A stretch of 64,000 bases of DNA from positions 1 through 64,000 of the forward strand of contig JASANE010001555.1 of the NCBI GenBank assembly GCA_030248225.1. Reading direction: 5' to 3'. Both the position numbers and the translations under genes were made by a program. The notes beneath the pieces were generated by a model. That model searched no databases and had not been told where the DNA came from. It saw only the letters and a program-made list of their open reading frames with translations. This document shows, piece by piece, positions 1-11,700 of the stretch (the stretch's first letter is position 1; the number at the start of each line of letters is the position of its first letter). Source of the stretch: Trileptium ribeirensis (Eukaryota > Nematoda > Enoplea > Enoplida > Thoracostomopsidae).

Positions 1-2113
1 ATAAGAAATTGCTTCACTAATCTGACTGATGGGTTCAGCGTATCATGCGAAATTGACAAGCGGCAAACATATTGTATTCGTGCTGTAAGACATTTATGCA
101 GCTCGTTTATTCCATTTCAACTAAATTATCATTATTGCAATATTCAGAAACCAAACTTCAGTAAGTATCAATGTAGTACGCGCTCGTCTGTTTGAACAAC
201 TTCAATGAAATATAGTATAGGGTTCGCAGTTAATATCTGGCACAGAAATTTGGGATGTATTTTAATGATAAGTTGTGGCGTCACCGGAGTTTCCGGTCAC
301 AGAAATGTCTTTAGAAATGTGATACAGTTGAGCAACGTCGTGATCGGTTACTGCAATAGTATAACAAATTTCCAATTATATCCAAAGCGTGTTGCGCGAG
401 TTAGCAGAAGAATTTCGTGCCTCAGAATTTGTACAAAAAGAAAACGAACGGGCGAATGTAACACAAATATCATAAATATTTAATTATTGCCTTTTTCATC
501 ACTAGTCGAATCATTTTGATATAGTGCTGCTACATGACACGGATGTACAGAGTTACACTGAACGTTAAAACCCTGGTGTGTGCACCTGACAGGCCGTTCA
601 ACCCCATGATGGCTCCACAGTTGCGTACCCATAAGCGCCGAAGTAGCCGCCTCCTCCCCTCGCCGACCGGCTGAGCCCCATGCTGGAAGGCATAAGGCCT
701 CCCAAGTACCTGAGCAAGTATGAGGTTAATCACACATATCAAGCTTAATGAAAGCGTCATCAAACCATGGCATTGTGTTTTATCATAGGGAAGAAACAAC
801 TTATACAGGGACTCATATAGCGTATCCCTGAGGCGACATTTTTTTCGAACAAAAATATTTTGTTTTTAAAAGTTTTAACAATATACGGACATGATTTCAG
901 ACATGGAAGCTTGTTATAACTTTGCGTTTATCGTTGTCGAAACGCATTTGTGTCATTATTCATTTGCATTTACGAATGTATGACAGCGTTCGCTCAGTCA
1001 GTATTAGCAATTTCGGCTTCAACAATTACGTGTATTTTTTCTTGTCAAAGATGGCTTTTGAACTCAACGAACTCCAAATCGAAAACGCCTTACATCATGA
1101 AAAAATTACGACTGCGAGCGAATAATCAAAGAATTTGGCAGTGATGAAAATTTTTAGCATTTAAATGGTTTATGATTGAAATAAAATTGCGTAAGCACTA
1201 ATCCGAAAGAGTGTAGTTTGACTGAAGCTAAACAGTTTTGCAGCGATGTTGTCTGTGACTCTGCTGACGTAGGACAATGCTGTAGAAGTGGTTTAGCTTT
1301 TACACTGCTGTGTCATACTTCTCTCAGGAAGACAAAGATTTCCTGTTGAAACGGAGGTCAGCTATTACTGCTACATTTCCTCACTAGCTATTATTTTTAC
1401 TTATTATTGTCGTATCCTCTGGAACCTGTGATACCCTCAAATAACATTGCGGAGCACACACTGCAATCCAGTAGCTGGGCCGCATAAGCTGAAAAATAAC
1501 AATATCACCGGATAACGGATTTTTCTCTATAATAAACCCTTTATTATATAAATACACCATTCAGCTTAATCTGAATAGTGCAAAGAATGATTGGACATCG
1601 GATAGCAAATACCGTATTTGTCTGACCCGGATAAAGAAGAATTAGTGAATTCCGAATTATATTTTATATATACACGTGAGCGATGCTTAGGATTTACTAC
1701 TCGATGCAAGGCTTGTTCCAACCAGCCTAATAGTAATGATAAATTTTGAACGCTTTTTACATCCAAATAAAATTTATTTGTTGTCCTTGACTAATGTCAA
1801 AGTTTTTAACATATTTCAAGAATATTTTAAATATATTTTGGTGTAAAATCTATAAGTAAATAAATGTTTTGTTTTTGTCGTCAACATCATAATTCATTGT
1901 TTAGACGAGTAACAATGATTATTAGTTTACTGACTGACAACTATATTTTGGTCTTTTAAATTTGTCGAAGCTGGTTTTTGGTAGTTTAGCAGTGACATCA
2001 GGTTTTACTGGACTAAATTTCTGTGCGGACGCTGCAGAAATTTGATCGCCGAGTACAACAAACTTTGATCATTTGCAATCAAATCGTGGGCATTCGCAGC
2101 AAGTCATGGGCAT
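1..2113. other. AT-rich non-coding stretch
   Basis: I see no supportable gene here; open frames are short and lack recognisable motifs. A GC-rich island at about 560-760 stands out from the AT-rich surroundings and resembles in composition the islands near 2.1, 10.7, 13.0 and 17.8 kb. Confidence 0.6.
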
Positions 2114-2288
2114 AATACATGCTCAAGGTCCAAGCTTCCAGGGGTAAACCCGAGGCTCACGGAAGGGGGCACGGCAGCTAATCGCCGGGGGAGTGATGGG
2201 TGGCGGGAATAGCGGCACCTGTGGTGCCACCAGGCGGGTCGAGCAACGCCACAGGAGCTAGCCCCTACCCCTTTCTAGAGCATGTATT
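2114..2288. repeat. GC-rich block bounded by 11-bp inverted repeats
   Basis: A 175-bp GC-rich block begins with AATACATGCTC (2114-2124) and ends with its exact reverse complement GAGCATGTATT (2278-2288). Inside is a small perfect hairpin, GGCACC-TGT-GGTGCC. It sits in AT-rich DNA and looks like a short inserted element, possibly a MITE or SINE relic. I see no clear target duplication, so the boundary is not proven. Confidence 0.4.
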
Positions 2289-2377
2289 GTGATGGCTGTA
2301 TAGCGCTTCAAGATTAATGTGTTCTAGGTCCCAAGTTTATTGTTGCCCACTTCCGCTTGTCTTGTAAATTGTTAGCT

Positions 2378-2435
2378 TTAATTACACTTCTACAATGTAG
2401 CTAGAAAAAACTATATTGTAGAAGGGTAATTAAAA
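2378..2435. repeat. 58-bp foldback hairpin
   Basis: The 24-nt arms 2378-2401 and 2412-2435 are inverted repeats with 22 matches and 2 mismatches, around a 10-nt loop. The loop is short for an animal pre-miRNA; a minimal foldback transposon relic is an alternative. Confidence 0.6.
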
Positions 2436-3525
2436 CGGAATGTACAATCGCTATAGTCTAGGCCCCTTTTTACGATAACACTTGGTTCGGTCCAAGGACG
2501 CGCCCTGAGGAAGGAATGGAGAGTATGAATCCCCCACCAAGAAATTGTGAATTATTTATTTGTTAGTCGTACCCCCTGTCGATGGTACCAAAATATGTTA
2601 GGCGCCAATAATATTTCTTCTAAGAATGAGACGTGGATTTAGGTTGTGGCTGGGGGATTCTAAGAACGACTCTGAAAATATAACTATAGCAACAACTATA
2701 AGCAACAACACCTGGCTTCACGCAATTTATGATTATTGAAGTGTTCTAAAGCAATTGTGCCCAAAAATTACATATACTTAGTGTTGTTTATCTTAATGAA
2801 TCATAGGCTGCATTATTAACTAACGTCCCACAGTTACAAAGTCTGTTATATGTGATTATATCCATCAATCTACTACTGTTTTATAAAAACTTTTAGCCAA
2901 AAATACATTATTTTAATCTTTAAGACAATTTTGTATGTCGCTTTAAACTGATTGATAGTTTCGCTGTAGCGTTTTTTCATTTTATTACAACGGATTGTAC
3001 ATGACGTTCGCAAACTGTTTTATTCCCATGTTGCAAAATGAATAATAATAATAACGAAAGAATCAAGATTACTGCATATATAACAAGCGTTGATTATGTA
3101 GATACACTAACAACTTATTCACATATAAAAAGTTACAGCCATACGTGTGCACAAGCGGTCAGGGACAAGACCAACTACTCAGTTAACGCAACAACGCGCT
3201 CTGTATCCCGTTTTATTTTCCTTAAATGCAAAAAAGGTAAAAAAAAAAAAAAAGGAGGAAAAACCAAAGAATTAACGGCAAAAAAACAAGGCGTGGATAA
3301 GGAAGGAACACAAACAACTAATCCCCAAAAAAAAAGGTTTACCGCCAAACCGGTTGGTGCCCGGAGGGGGTCGGGGGCAAGGCCAACCTGTATATTTTGG
3401 AATACTAATTTAGTTTCTTGCAACGCATATTGAGCAAAAATTGACTTAAGATATGGTCTTACATAGTTTTATTCATGCTGGCAATAACAAGTAAAGTGAT
3501 TAGATTGTAGTTTTGAAAGGATGAC
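2436..3525. other. Non-coding stretch with poly(A) tract
   Basis: I see no supportable gene. A run of about 15 A (3239-3253) followed by Lys-codon-rich, then GC-rich sequence (to about 3400) suggests a retroposed or SINE-like fragment rather than a protein gene. The open frames on both strands here are low complexity. Confidence 0.45.
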
Positions 3526-3528
3526 TTA

Positions 3529-3870
3529 AGGCGTGTTCACACGCTCAAACTTTTTGCTCAAATTTTGAGCTAAAAATTTGAGCTCAAAATTTGATCAAAT
3601 TGTGATCAAAATTTGACGGTAATTTTTAACGAAAAATTGCAATATTTCAAAATTTGGGAACAAAATTTGAGCTCAAACTTTTTCATGTAATGAATCTTGT
3701 CGGTGATTGGATACAGGAATATCCTTGAAAAGTTTGAACAGTGTTCATACATTCAAACTTACCAAAAATGGAAAAAAGATGCTTTCAAACTTTGATCAAA
3801 ATTTGATCAAAATTTGAGTTCAAATTTTGATCAAAATTTGAGCAAAAAGTTTGAGCGTGTGAACACGCCT
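3529..3870. mobile_element. MITE family A, copy 1 (PIF/Harbinger-type)
   Basis: This is a 342-bp non-coding element. The first ~40 bp (from AGGCGTGTTCACACGCTC) are repeated in inverted orientation at the right end. TTA is directly repeated on both sides (3526-3528 and 3871-3873), matching the 3-bp TWA duplications of PIF/Harbinger transposons. The interior is made of repeated, partly palindromic variants of CAAATTTTGATCAAAATTTG. There is no transposase, so it would need one in trans. A diverged relative lies at 17130-17505. Confidence 0.85.
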
Positions 3871-4165
3871 TTACAAAAAGCGATTAACCCTTTATTGCCT
3901 GTATTACTTTATACTTTGTAGTTTAATGTTAGACCAAATCAAGACGGCGCCAGGAATAGAAACCGTGGCGTACGGGTGCTAGCTGCGAACGCAAACTAAT
4001 GAGCCATCTCGGAGCTGTTGCTCGGTTTCTGAAGAACCACCCACAAGTAACGAATAAGGCACGTGCAAACATGTCCCAGACGGCAATCTCAGGTAGCACA
4101 AACGGTCGTAATATGCGCTGTTGCCCGCTGGCAATGTTGGCAATAAAAAGCTAAGACAAAAAATA

Positions 4166-4438
4166 TGATGTGTGTGGATAATTGCTTATGAATTGAGTCA
4201 ACGCAGTGATTGATGATGATGCTTGTAGCTTGACAGTAACAATGTATTTGCGCTAGCTATACGTCCACATAGTGATTTGGATATAGTCTGGGAGATTATA
4301 GTATAAAAAGGACTGATTAGTTTCTCCGGTGCGTTTTAGTTATCAGAGCTTGCAACGCATGTGCCATGGCAAGTCATGCTCGTTATTGCTTTGTTGTTTT
4401 CGTGTAAAGTAAACATTAACTGTTGACACCGAATACCA
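4166..4438 (+). repeat. 5' LTR of retrotransposon 1
   Basis: The 273-bp direct repeat matches 8429-8702. It starts TGATGTGTGTGG and ends ATACCA, and is preceded by the target duplication AAATA. Confidence 0.95.
4302..4309 (+). promoter_or_regulatory. TATA box in 5' LTR
   Basis: TATAAAAA lies inside the LTR at a place suited to start transcription within it. The matching site in the 3' LTR is mutated (GTAAAACA). Confidence 0.5.
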
Positions 4439-4440
4439 TT

Positions 4441-4457
4441 TGGTGATCAGGATGACC
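4441..4457 (+). promoter_or_regulatory. Probable primer-binding site, element 1
   Basis: TGGTGATCAGG begins 2 bases after the 5' LTR. A TGG start fits pairing with the CCA end of a tRNA; I cannot name the tRNA. Confidence 0.5.
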
Positions 4458-5340
4458 ACTCCAGCGAAAGGACTTCGTATCTGGATCCAGCAACCAACGC
4501 CATTGCTGGAAATACCCGGATGCGCTCCTATCAAGGGTCACTGTGGTTCCGCGAAGTAAGTGATTTTTTGCGCTCACAGAAGCGACGTCTGGTAAAGCTC
4601 TCACCGACGAATTTAAGAAGTTGTGTTTAAGATCCTTCCTGGGCGCCGAAGGCAAGCGTATTGTTTACGCGTACAACATCGACGAAATCACAAATTACGC
4701 TGAGTACTCCGACAGCCGCAAGTAGATCTTTGATAAACCAGCCAACCCGGTACGTTCTGAATACTAATTCAGGCAACGAAAACAGGAGGTAGGCGAATCC
4801 GTTGTTGACTTTTATACCGCATTAAAAGCACTGATTGCAGATTGTAACTATGGAACTGGAGAGGACCGACAGCTAGCCATGCAGCTAGTAATCGGTTGTT
4901 CCGTGAAAACAACCCAGGAAAGGTTGTTAACAGAGCCACAAATTGATTTGCAGAAATTCTTGTCAATGATGAAAGCAGAAGAAGTAGCTACACAACCCGG
5001 CGCTTTATTACAGCATAACCCAATAGGTTCAATTAATCGATTCAATCGATCGTACAAGCACCATGAACGCACTAGTAAGCTCTGTGATCACTCCTTCCAG
5101 AGTTCCGCGCAAGTTATTCCAAGTAAACCCCACAGTCATAAGATTCCGCAATGTTACAGCCGATGTAAAGGATGTGGATCGGCTAAACATGGATATAAAG
5201 ATAACAAGTGCCCTGCGCTTAACAAAACATGCTCCGCCTGTGGTAACTTGAACCATTTTGCTTATGAGTGTATAATCTCAAGGCGACAAAAGCAGTTTAG
5301 CAACAGAAAACAAGTAAGCTGTTTCACGGTTAGGCCAGGA
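4452..5340 (+). pseudogene. Gag relic with two cysteine knuckles (element 1)
   Basis: The first ATG after the primer site is at 4452, and Gag-like sequence runs across several frames with a stop near 4722. From about 4780 it reads in the frame of 4879-5556. The nucleocapsid part at about 5159-5270 has two cysteine motifs of the form C-x2-C...H...C; the second contains CSACGNLNHFAYEC. In the family, Gag forms the virus-like particle and binds RNA. The 5' half is the most decayed part. Gag and Pol appear to share one frame, with no frameshift site that I can see. Confidence 0.75.
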
Positions 5341-8300
5341 CAGAACCGGTTTCTATCAGTAACGGTATTCATTGCAGAAAAACACAAATCCTATCGTGCA
5401 GTCATCGACACCGCAGCAGAAGCATCGACAATTACAATAAAAGATTTTTCACGAATATGGCCCCGTGAACGTCCTCGGAAGACGACAGTTACTCTCCTGA
5501 ACTATGACAATACACCGATCAATGGTATCCTTGGTGAATGCAAAATGAAAGTGTGAATCGGCAATAAAACTGTGGCGGCAACCGTTTACTTTACTACCAA
5601 TGAAATGAAGAATGTTGTTGGAATCGATCTGATTTCGGCTTCGGGGTTAGTCATTCATGGCGGTGCAATGGCCATGAATCACGTACAGCAACAATCTGAA
5701 GTGATCCTAACAAAGATTCTCAGTCAGTTTCCTAATTTAACAGCTGATAGTCTCGGTAAGTTTCCAAATTTTAAACATAACATCAGAATACGACCTGCCG
5801 CTGAGAGCAAAACGGTAGCGCTGCGCAGTATTCCTTTAGCACGTCGCGATGCATCCATAGCAGAAATCCGTAAAATGGAGTCACTGGGCATCTGGAGCCC
5901 GATAGATAAGAGTGAGTGGGTACATGGGCTCGTTACAGTGTCGAAGAAAGATGGAGGTTCCGAATAACTACTGATTTATCACCGTTGAATAAGTACGTTA
6001 TTCCAGATAGGCACCCAATTCCTAACATTGAAGAACTATTACTGGAATTTAGTGGTGCCCCATGGAAGTCTAAAATCGACCTGAAGAGAGGATACTTCCA
6101 CGTAGAACTAGATGAGGAAAGTAGGAAGCTCACAGCAACTGCAACTCCAGTTGGACTATTTGCATATAATCGTTTGCCGATGGGGCTGACAGATTCCGCC
6201 TCCGTATTTCAAAAATGTGTCTCTACGGCGCTTGAAAAGTGCGAGAACACAATATGCTATATTGATGATATATTGGTGTTTGGCAAAGTAATACAAGAGC
6301 AAAATAAAGAATTGACGAAAGTCCTCAGAACCTTAAGTGAACACGATTTTCGAATTAACCTGAAAAAGTGCAAAATATTGACGCCTGAGATAAAATTTCT
6401 CGGTTACGTTATTAACGAGCACGGTCAGTTACTTTCAGACCCAATCAAGGTCGAAGCCATTCGAGATGCCCCAATACCGACGAACGCCAATGAACTCAAG
6501 TCCTTTCTCGGAATGGTAGGATACCACACCAAATTTATCTCGAATTTTGCTACACTCGTCGACCCGCTCTGAGAAGTGACACGATCGGCTTCACGATTCC
6601 AGCGGAGGCCACGACAGCAATTATCGTTTGAAAATGTCAAGGCGGCGTTAATACACGAAGTCCAATTATCGATTTTTGTTCCGAGTGCTCACACAATTGT
6701 CACAACCGACGAGTCCGACGAAGGAGTGGGGGCTGTCATATCCCAAATCCAGGGTGGTGTCGAAGTCCCGATAGCCTTCATCTCCCACGCCCTCAGTCAA
6801 ACAGAGCGGAATTTTGCGGTCAACGAAAAGGAAGCATTAGCTTGCGTTTGGGCGTGCGAGCGATTGGAGAAATTTCTACTTGGTAGGCCGTTTACGTTGC
6901 AAACCGACCACGCCACCTTAGCAACGCTACTCTCACAGCATAGTAAGACGCGCAAATCAGCAAAATTCACACGATGGCTGGAACGGTTAGCCGAGTTCGA
7001 CTACAGAATCGAATACAAGCGGGGTTCAACCAACTTGACGGCAGATGCCCTTTCTCGATTGCCTACTGATGCCGATTACATAACAGATGCGGACGAACTA
7101 GCGATAAATGGTATCATTTCCGCGGGCGATAAAGACGTCATAACTCTCCAAAAGCTGAAGGCCGCTACCAAAAATGACGAACAACTACAAGCAGTAATGC
7201 AGGCGCATAACAGTTCGGTACAGCCGCGGAATCGGAATTCAGTCATGAAAGACTTTGATAAACTTTGGAATGAACTTACTGTTGAAAATGATATTTTGTT
7301 ACGAGGTGAGCGAATTGTCGCTCCAGCGAGTCTTCGGCGATCAATCCTCAACCGCGCTCATGAAGGTCATCCCGGTATTGTTCGGATGAAGCGCCTGTTG
7401 CGATCGAAGTATTGGTGGCCAGGGATGGATAAACAGATTGAGTTTCACGTAAAGTATTGCGTTCCCTGTCAGGACAGTTCGAAGTCTCACAAATTCCCGT
7501 CTACAGTGGAGTACATGCCTATCGCCAAACCGGGCAAACCTTGGTCAAAGCTGGCAATTGACATTACAGGCCCGTTCGCCGTCGAACCTCAAAACAAGCG
7601 ATTCATTGTGGTACTTATAGACTACTATTCGTCATTTCCAGAGGTCCTTATTGGCGACATCACTTCTTCCCGCCTGATAACATGGTTAACGGAAGTATTT
7701 AACCGACTTGGAAATCCCGATGTGATTGTGTCGGATAATGGCAAGAACTTTGTATCAAATGAAATGTCTTCATTCCTTAGTTCCCGCGACATTAAGCACC
7801 ACACGGTTCCTCTCTATGAGCCGCGGCGCAACGGCAAGGTAGAAGTGTTTAACCGTACCCTTAAGCACGGAATTCAAACTTTCTCGGCTGATAGAAGAGC
7901 GTTTGAGCCTGGAATACAATACATTTTGTTTAGCTTCCGAATAACACCGTTGGAATCAGGTCTACGCCCCGCCGAGCTACTACTCGGTAGAAATATTCGG
8001 TCAAATCTGGATCCTGGAACGCGAATTAAATTACCCAACCTTCGACCCACGAACTGTCAAAACAAATACTTCAGGGACCGTCATGTATTCCGGTACAAGT
8101 ACGGTAGTGGTGACCCTGTAAGAATACGGCATCCACACGTGCCCAAGGGCAGGTCTCCATTTACAGCGCCATTTCGGGTTTCGCAAGTACTGGCGAACGA
8201 TACGTACCGGCTAGACAATGGAACCGTGTGGTTGTGCAGAAACTTAGTAGCCCATCGCACGCCGCCTACATCGATAACTGTTGTGCATTATGTGCCGCAA

Positions 8301-8444
8301 CACAGTAACAATCACGATCACAATGTGGTCGCCGCAGTGCCGCGGAGATCAGATCAGAGACAGAGGCATACCAGCACCCCGGCTCAGTGTTATGATAGAT
8401 ATCCAGAACATTATAGAAGAGGGATAACTGATGTGTGTGGATAA
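5341..8444 (+). pseudogene. Pol relic: protease, RT, RNase H, integrase (element 1)
   Basis: Protease: the catalytic motif reads D-T-A-A (5407-5418) instead of D-T-G-A. RT: YIDD at 6258-6269. RNase H begins with TTDESDEGVG near 6700. Integrase has an HHCC finger near 7350-7470, D residues in AIDITGPF and SDNGKNF, and E in NGKVEVFNR. Breaks: TGA at 5554-5556, a one-base frame change near 5955, TGA at 6570-6572. Both TGA codons sit where CGA (Arg) is plausible, as if by CpG decay (inference). The last segment, 6576-8444, is open for 622 codons and its stop lies 14 bases inside the 3' LTR. Confidence 0.9.
8415..8424 (+). promoter_or_regulatory. Polypurine tract, element 1
   Basis: AGAAGAGGGA lies 4 bases upstream of the 3' LTR, the expected place for plus-strand priming. 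Confidence 0.6.
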
Positions 8445-8702
8445 TTGCTTATGAATTGAGTCAACGCAGTGATTGATGATGATGCTTGTATCTTGACAGT
8501 AACAATGTATTTGCGCTAGCTAGACGCCCACATAGTGATTCGGATATAGTCTGGGAGATGATAGTAAAACAAGGACTGATTAGTTTCTCCGGTGCGTCTT
8601 AGTTGTCAGAGCTTGCAAAGCATGTACCATGACAAGTCATGCTCGCTATTGGTTTGTTGTTTTCATGTAAAGTAAACATTAACTGTTGACACCGACATAC
8701 CA
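8429..8702 (+). repeat. 3' LTR of retrotransposon 1
   Basis: The 274-bp copy of 4166-4438 is followed by the target duplication AAATA (8703-8707). Confidence 0.95.
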
Positions 8703-8707
8703 AAATA

Positions 8708-11700
8708 TGCTTATTTAAGACATTTTGCTACTTCGGCAAAATGGATTTAGACTGTATAAATGTGCTACATATAGTTGGAAGTGTAAAACAGGATTTTATT
8801 AAAAACATTATTATAACTGTTAAATGATTCGCTGGCACAGTTTCAATGCCATAATTCATAAACAAGTGAAAAAATATACAAAGTGTCAGCAAGTGACGAA
8901 ATCCCAACTACCGTCATGGTATAATTAATCAATTAATTACGAAATTATATGGCTAGCGCCACGAAATGCCTTCTGTGCTTATAAACCCAAATGGGTATAT
9001 TTATGTCAACGTTCTTGGTACGAAAGTTTCTATAAAATCGAGCCTGCTTAAATATATATTCTTACAAAAATGCATAAATATAGTTTTTGCGAGATTTGGA
9101 GCACTATGGCCATTTGCATTGTGGTTAGTTTTTGAAAGAAGACTATCGTCAGTTACCACAAAGGTTATTTCCGTGGTAGCTATTTTAATACTAGTAAATA
9201 GCACCCATATATTTCTCAATAAACCGTATGAGCGATACGCCTAAATTCAACGCAATAATGTCAAACAGTCTTGTTGTCAGTCATGTTCTCGAAAAAATTA
9301 GTAGCAAGAACTTTGACCCTATTCATTACTTTAGATTAATTATGTGTAATTTGCAGCAGGAATAATTGATGACAATATAATCTTAGTTGCTGTCGCTTAA
9401 CTTATTGCTGATTTTCTTTAAAGAATAACAAATGACAGGTCAGTGCTCGACATCAGTTTCTATTTACGACCTTGAGACAAGTTCAGTATGTCATAAATAT
9501 TATAAATGCTTATACTTTTGGAATATTTGGTTAAGGCTTGAATTTTGGAGCTAACAAATGTTCGGCAAACCATTTATTACAGTTTTTGGGGACATGATGT
9601 TACCGATGTGTATCAATTTATCGACAGATTTTAGTGAAATGAGCTAGAAATATTCGATAACTTTAAGGTAACATGAAAATAAAGTTAGTATCCGCTTTAG
9701 GGTAAACGATACGTGTAGCACCGACTTTTCGCTGAAATTCGCTAAAATTTTTTGCTAAATTTGCCACAAAACTGTAATAATGGGTCCACTCGAAAAAATA
9801 CTTAAAAGACTTTAGTACTTAAAAGACTGGAATACACTAGACAAGGTCCTCAGCTATGTTATTGTATCACAAATTAGAGATTTAACCTTACCTACAATTT
9901 TATACAAGTGATACCGAAAATCCTGAATGAACAATGTCAATTTTAATGATGCCTCAAAAGTTCCTCTTCGAACTGAAGCTCGTGTAATCACAAATGATCA
10001 CATACAAGCAGAGCTTAAGTTGCATTCTACTAAAAGTCGCATTAGTAAAATTTGCTAATCTGTTAATACAAGTATATTTATTATTGACATGTATATTCTT
10101 GTTGCAAATAATATAAAGTTTACATAAAGTGAATAGCCAAAAATATGATTTAACAGCGGAAATAAGACGACATGAGAATTTATCAATTCGTTTCTACACG
10201 AATTTCGCTATAAAACATCAAGAGAGACATTTTGAGCCATCTTCGAAACCTATCCGGCCATCCGTTGCTGAATTATTTTGATTAAAATCTACATCGTGAA
10301 GTATTTAACACTAGCTATGTGATCTAAATTAAATGATACAAGGCCCTACTACCTACGGTAGTTGCGAATAATACCCACATAGCAGCCACAACCCGTGATT
10401 ATATTCGTGTTCTAGATCCTATAGTTCAGTGGGGGTATCCAAGGCCAAAGTTTTCTAATTTTGCGAAAATACTGATTTTACACTAGAGTACTAATACAAC
10501 ATTACTTAAATAGTGCACCATCTGTTGTTACAGAAACTGAAGCTGTATATAAGAGTAAGGCATTGTTTGCAAGTTTAAGAAATAAAAAATAGATTATAGA
10601 AATATGGATCCCCAGTATGAGCGGTGTTCGAATTGCAGAGTCTCTTGACACGGACGAAACCGCTCAGGCACCTTGGGTCTGGGGGAACTATGTTAAAACA
10701 TCTGGGGGGGCTAAGATAAAACACTTCTGGAGAGGCAAGCTACGATAAAACAAGTCTGGCGGGCAAGATTTAGAGCGCGGGGCAGAGCGAAAAACGTACC
10801 CCAGGTTGATTTCCTCCGGGGAGACGGCCGCTGTCCCATGCCTCCCCATCTCCGGGTGCCTGGAATCGCTGCATTGCATCATATTCATTGGTACAGGATA
10901 AAACACTGTTATCCTCTATAAGTGTTGCTAGTGTCCTGCTTGCTGCATTCTTGTGGTAGATTTACGAGTCAAAGATCAATGTAGCCACTATACGCCACCA
11001 TCTAAAATACTAGCAGTCGGGATATAATTATGGCTTCAGAATACCCGAAATATCGGGATTTATGTACATAAAACTAAGTACTAAGGTTAATTACTGAAAA
11101 TTTGTCATGAAGTAACACAGGCTGCCGCCCCGCATAGAAGGCCATAAACGTGGCATTAGAAACCGTCTTCAAACTTTAAACGTCTATATTAACTTACATG
11201 CTCTAAATCAAATATCTTAATAATATTTAACTTTTATACCAAAATTAAATTGCCTATCATGCAATGTTTGAAAAATTAAACTTATCGCCAGGAATTGCAA
11301 GCAGCACACACAAAACACTGAGCTTTGCAGGACCTGAAACTTCACAGTGCGAGCGAATACCAAAACACACACAATCGAACATTATACATATTATAAACTC
11401 AACTGTGGTTCGCAGCGTGAGGCACTGCCGTTTTGGTAGCTCCGAATATTAACGATTTAAACCATGTTTCAATTTTGTTCTATGATTTTCACATTTTCAA
11501 TCCATGGATTCTGTTCAATTGCTTTCGGTAACTATAAGCAAAATACAATCTCTGGTAGATAATTTTTTGATGAGCTCGGTGTGATCAGTCTGCATTTTGC
11601 TTCTTAATACCAATCTAGTTCGACCCACGCCCGCTGGGCGTGCCAGCAGGAAGGGATGTAGCGTTGCGCTACGCTTCCGTACATTGTGTAGCTTGAACAT

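Larger units (their letters stand above)
4166..8702 (+). mobile_element. Ty3/gypsy LTR retrotransposon 1 (Mag-like), decayed
   Basis: A full-length 4,537-bp element. LTRs are 4166-4438 and 8429-8702, both TG...CA, and the 5-bp duplication AAATA lies at 4161-4165 and 8703-8707. The order Gag, protease, RT, RNase H, integrase defines Ty3/gypsy. The paired cysteine motifs in Gag resemble Mag/K02A2.6-like elements (inference). About 15 differences plus a 1-bp indel separate the LTRs by eye, so this is the oldest of the three full elements here. There is no env. In-frame stops and a frame change make it non-coding today. Confidence 0.95.

Noticed and set aside
3038..3433. Lys-rich plus-strand ORF and hydrophobic minus-strand ORF
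   Set aside because: Both arise from the poly(A) tract and a GC-rich patch; composition explains them.
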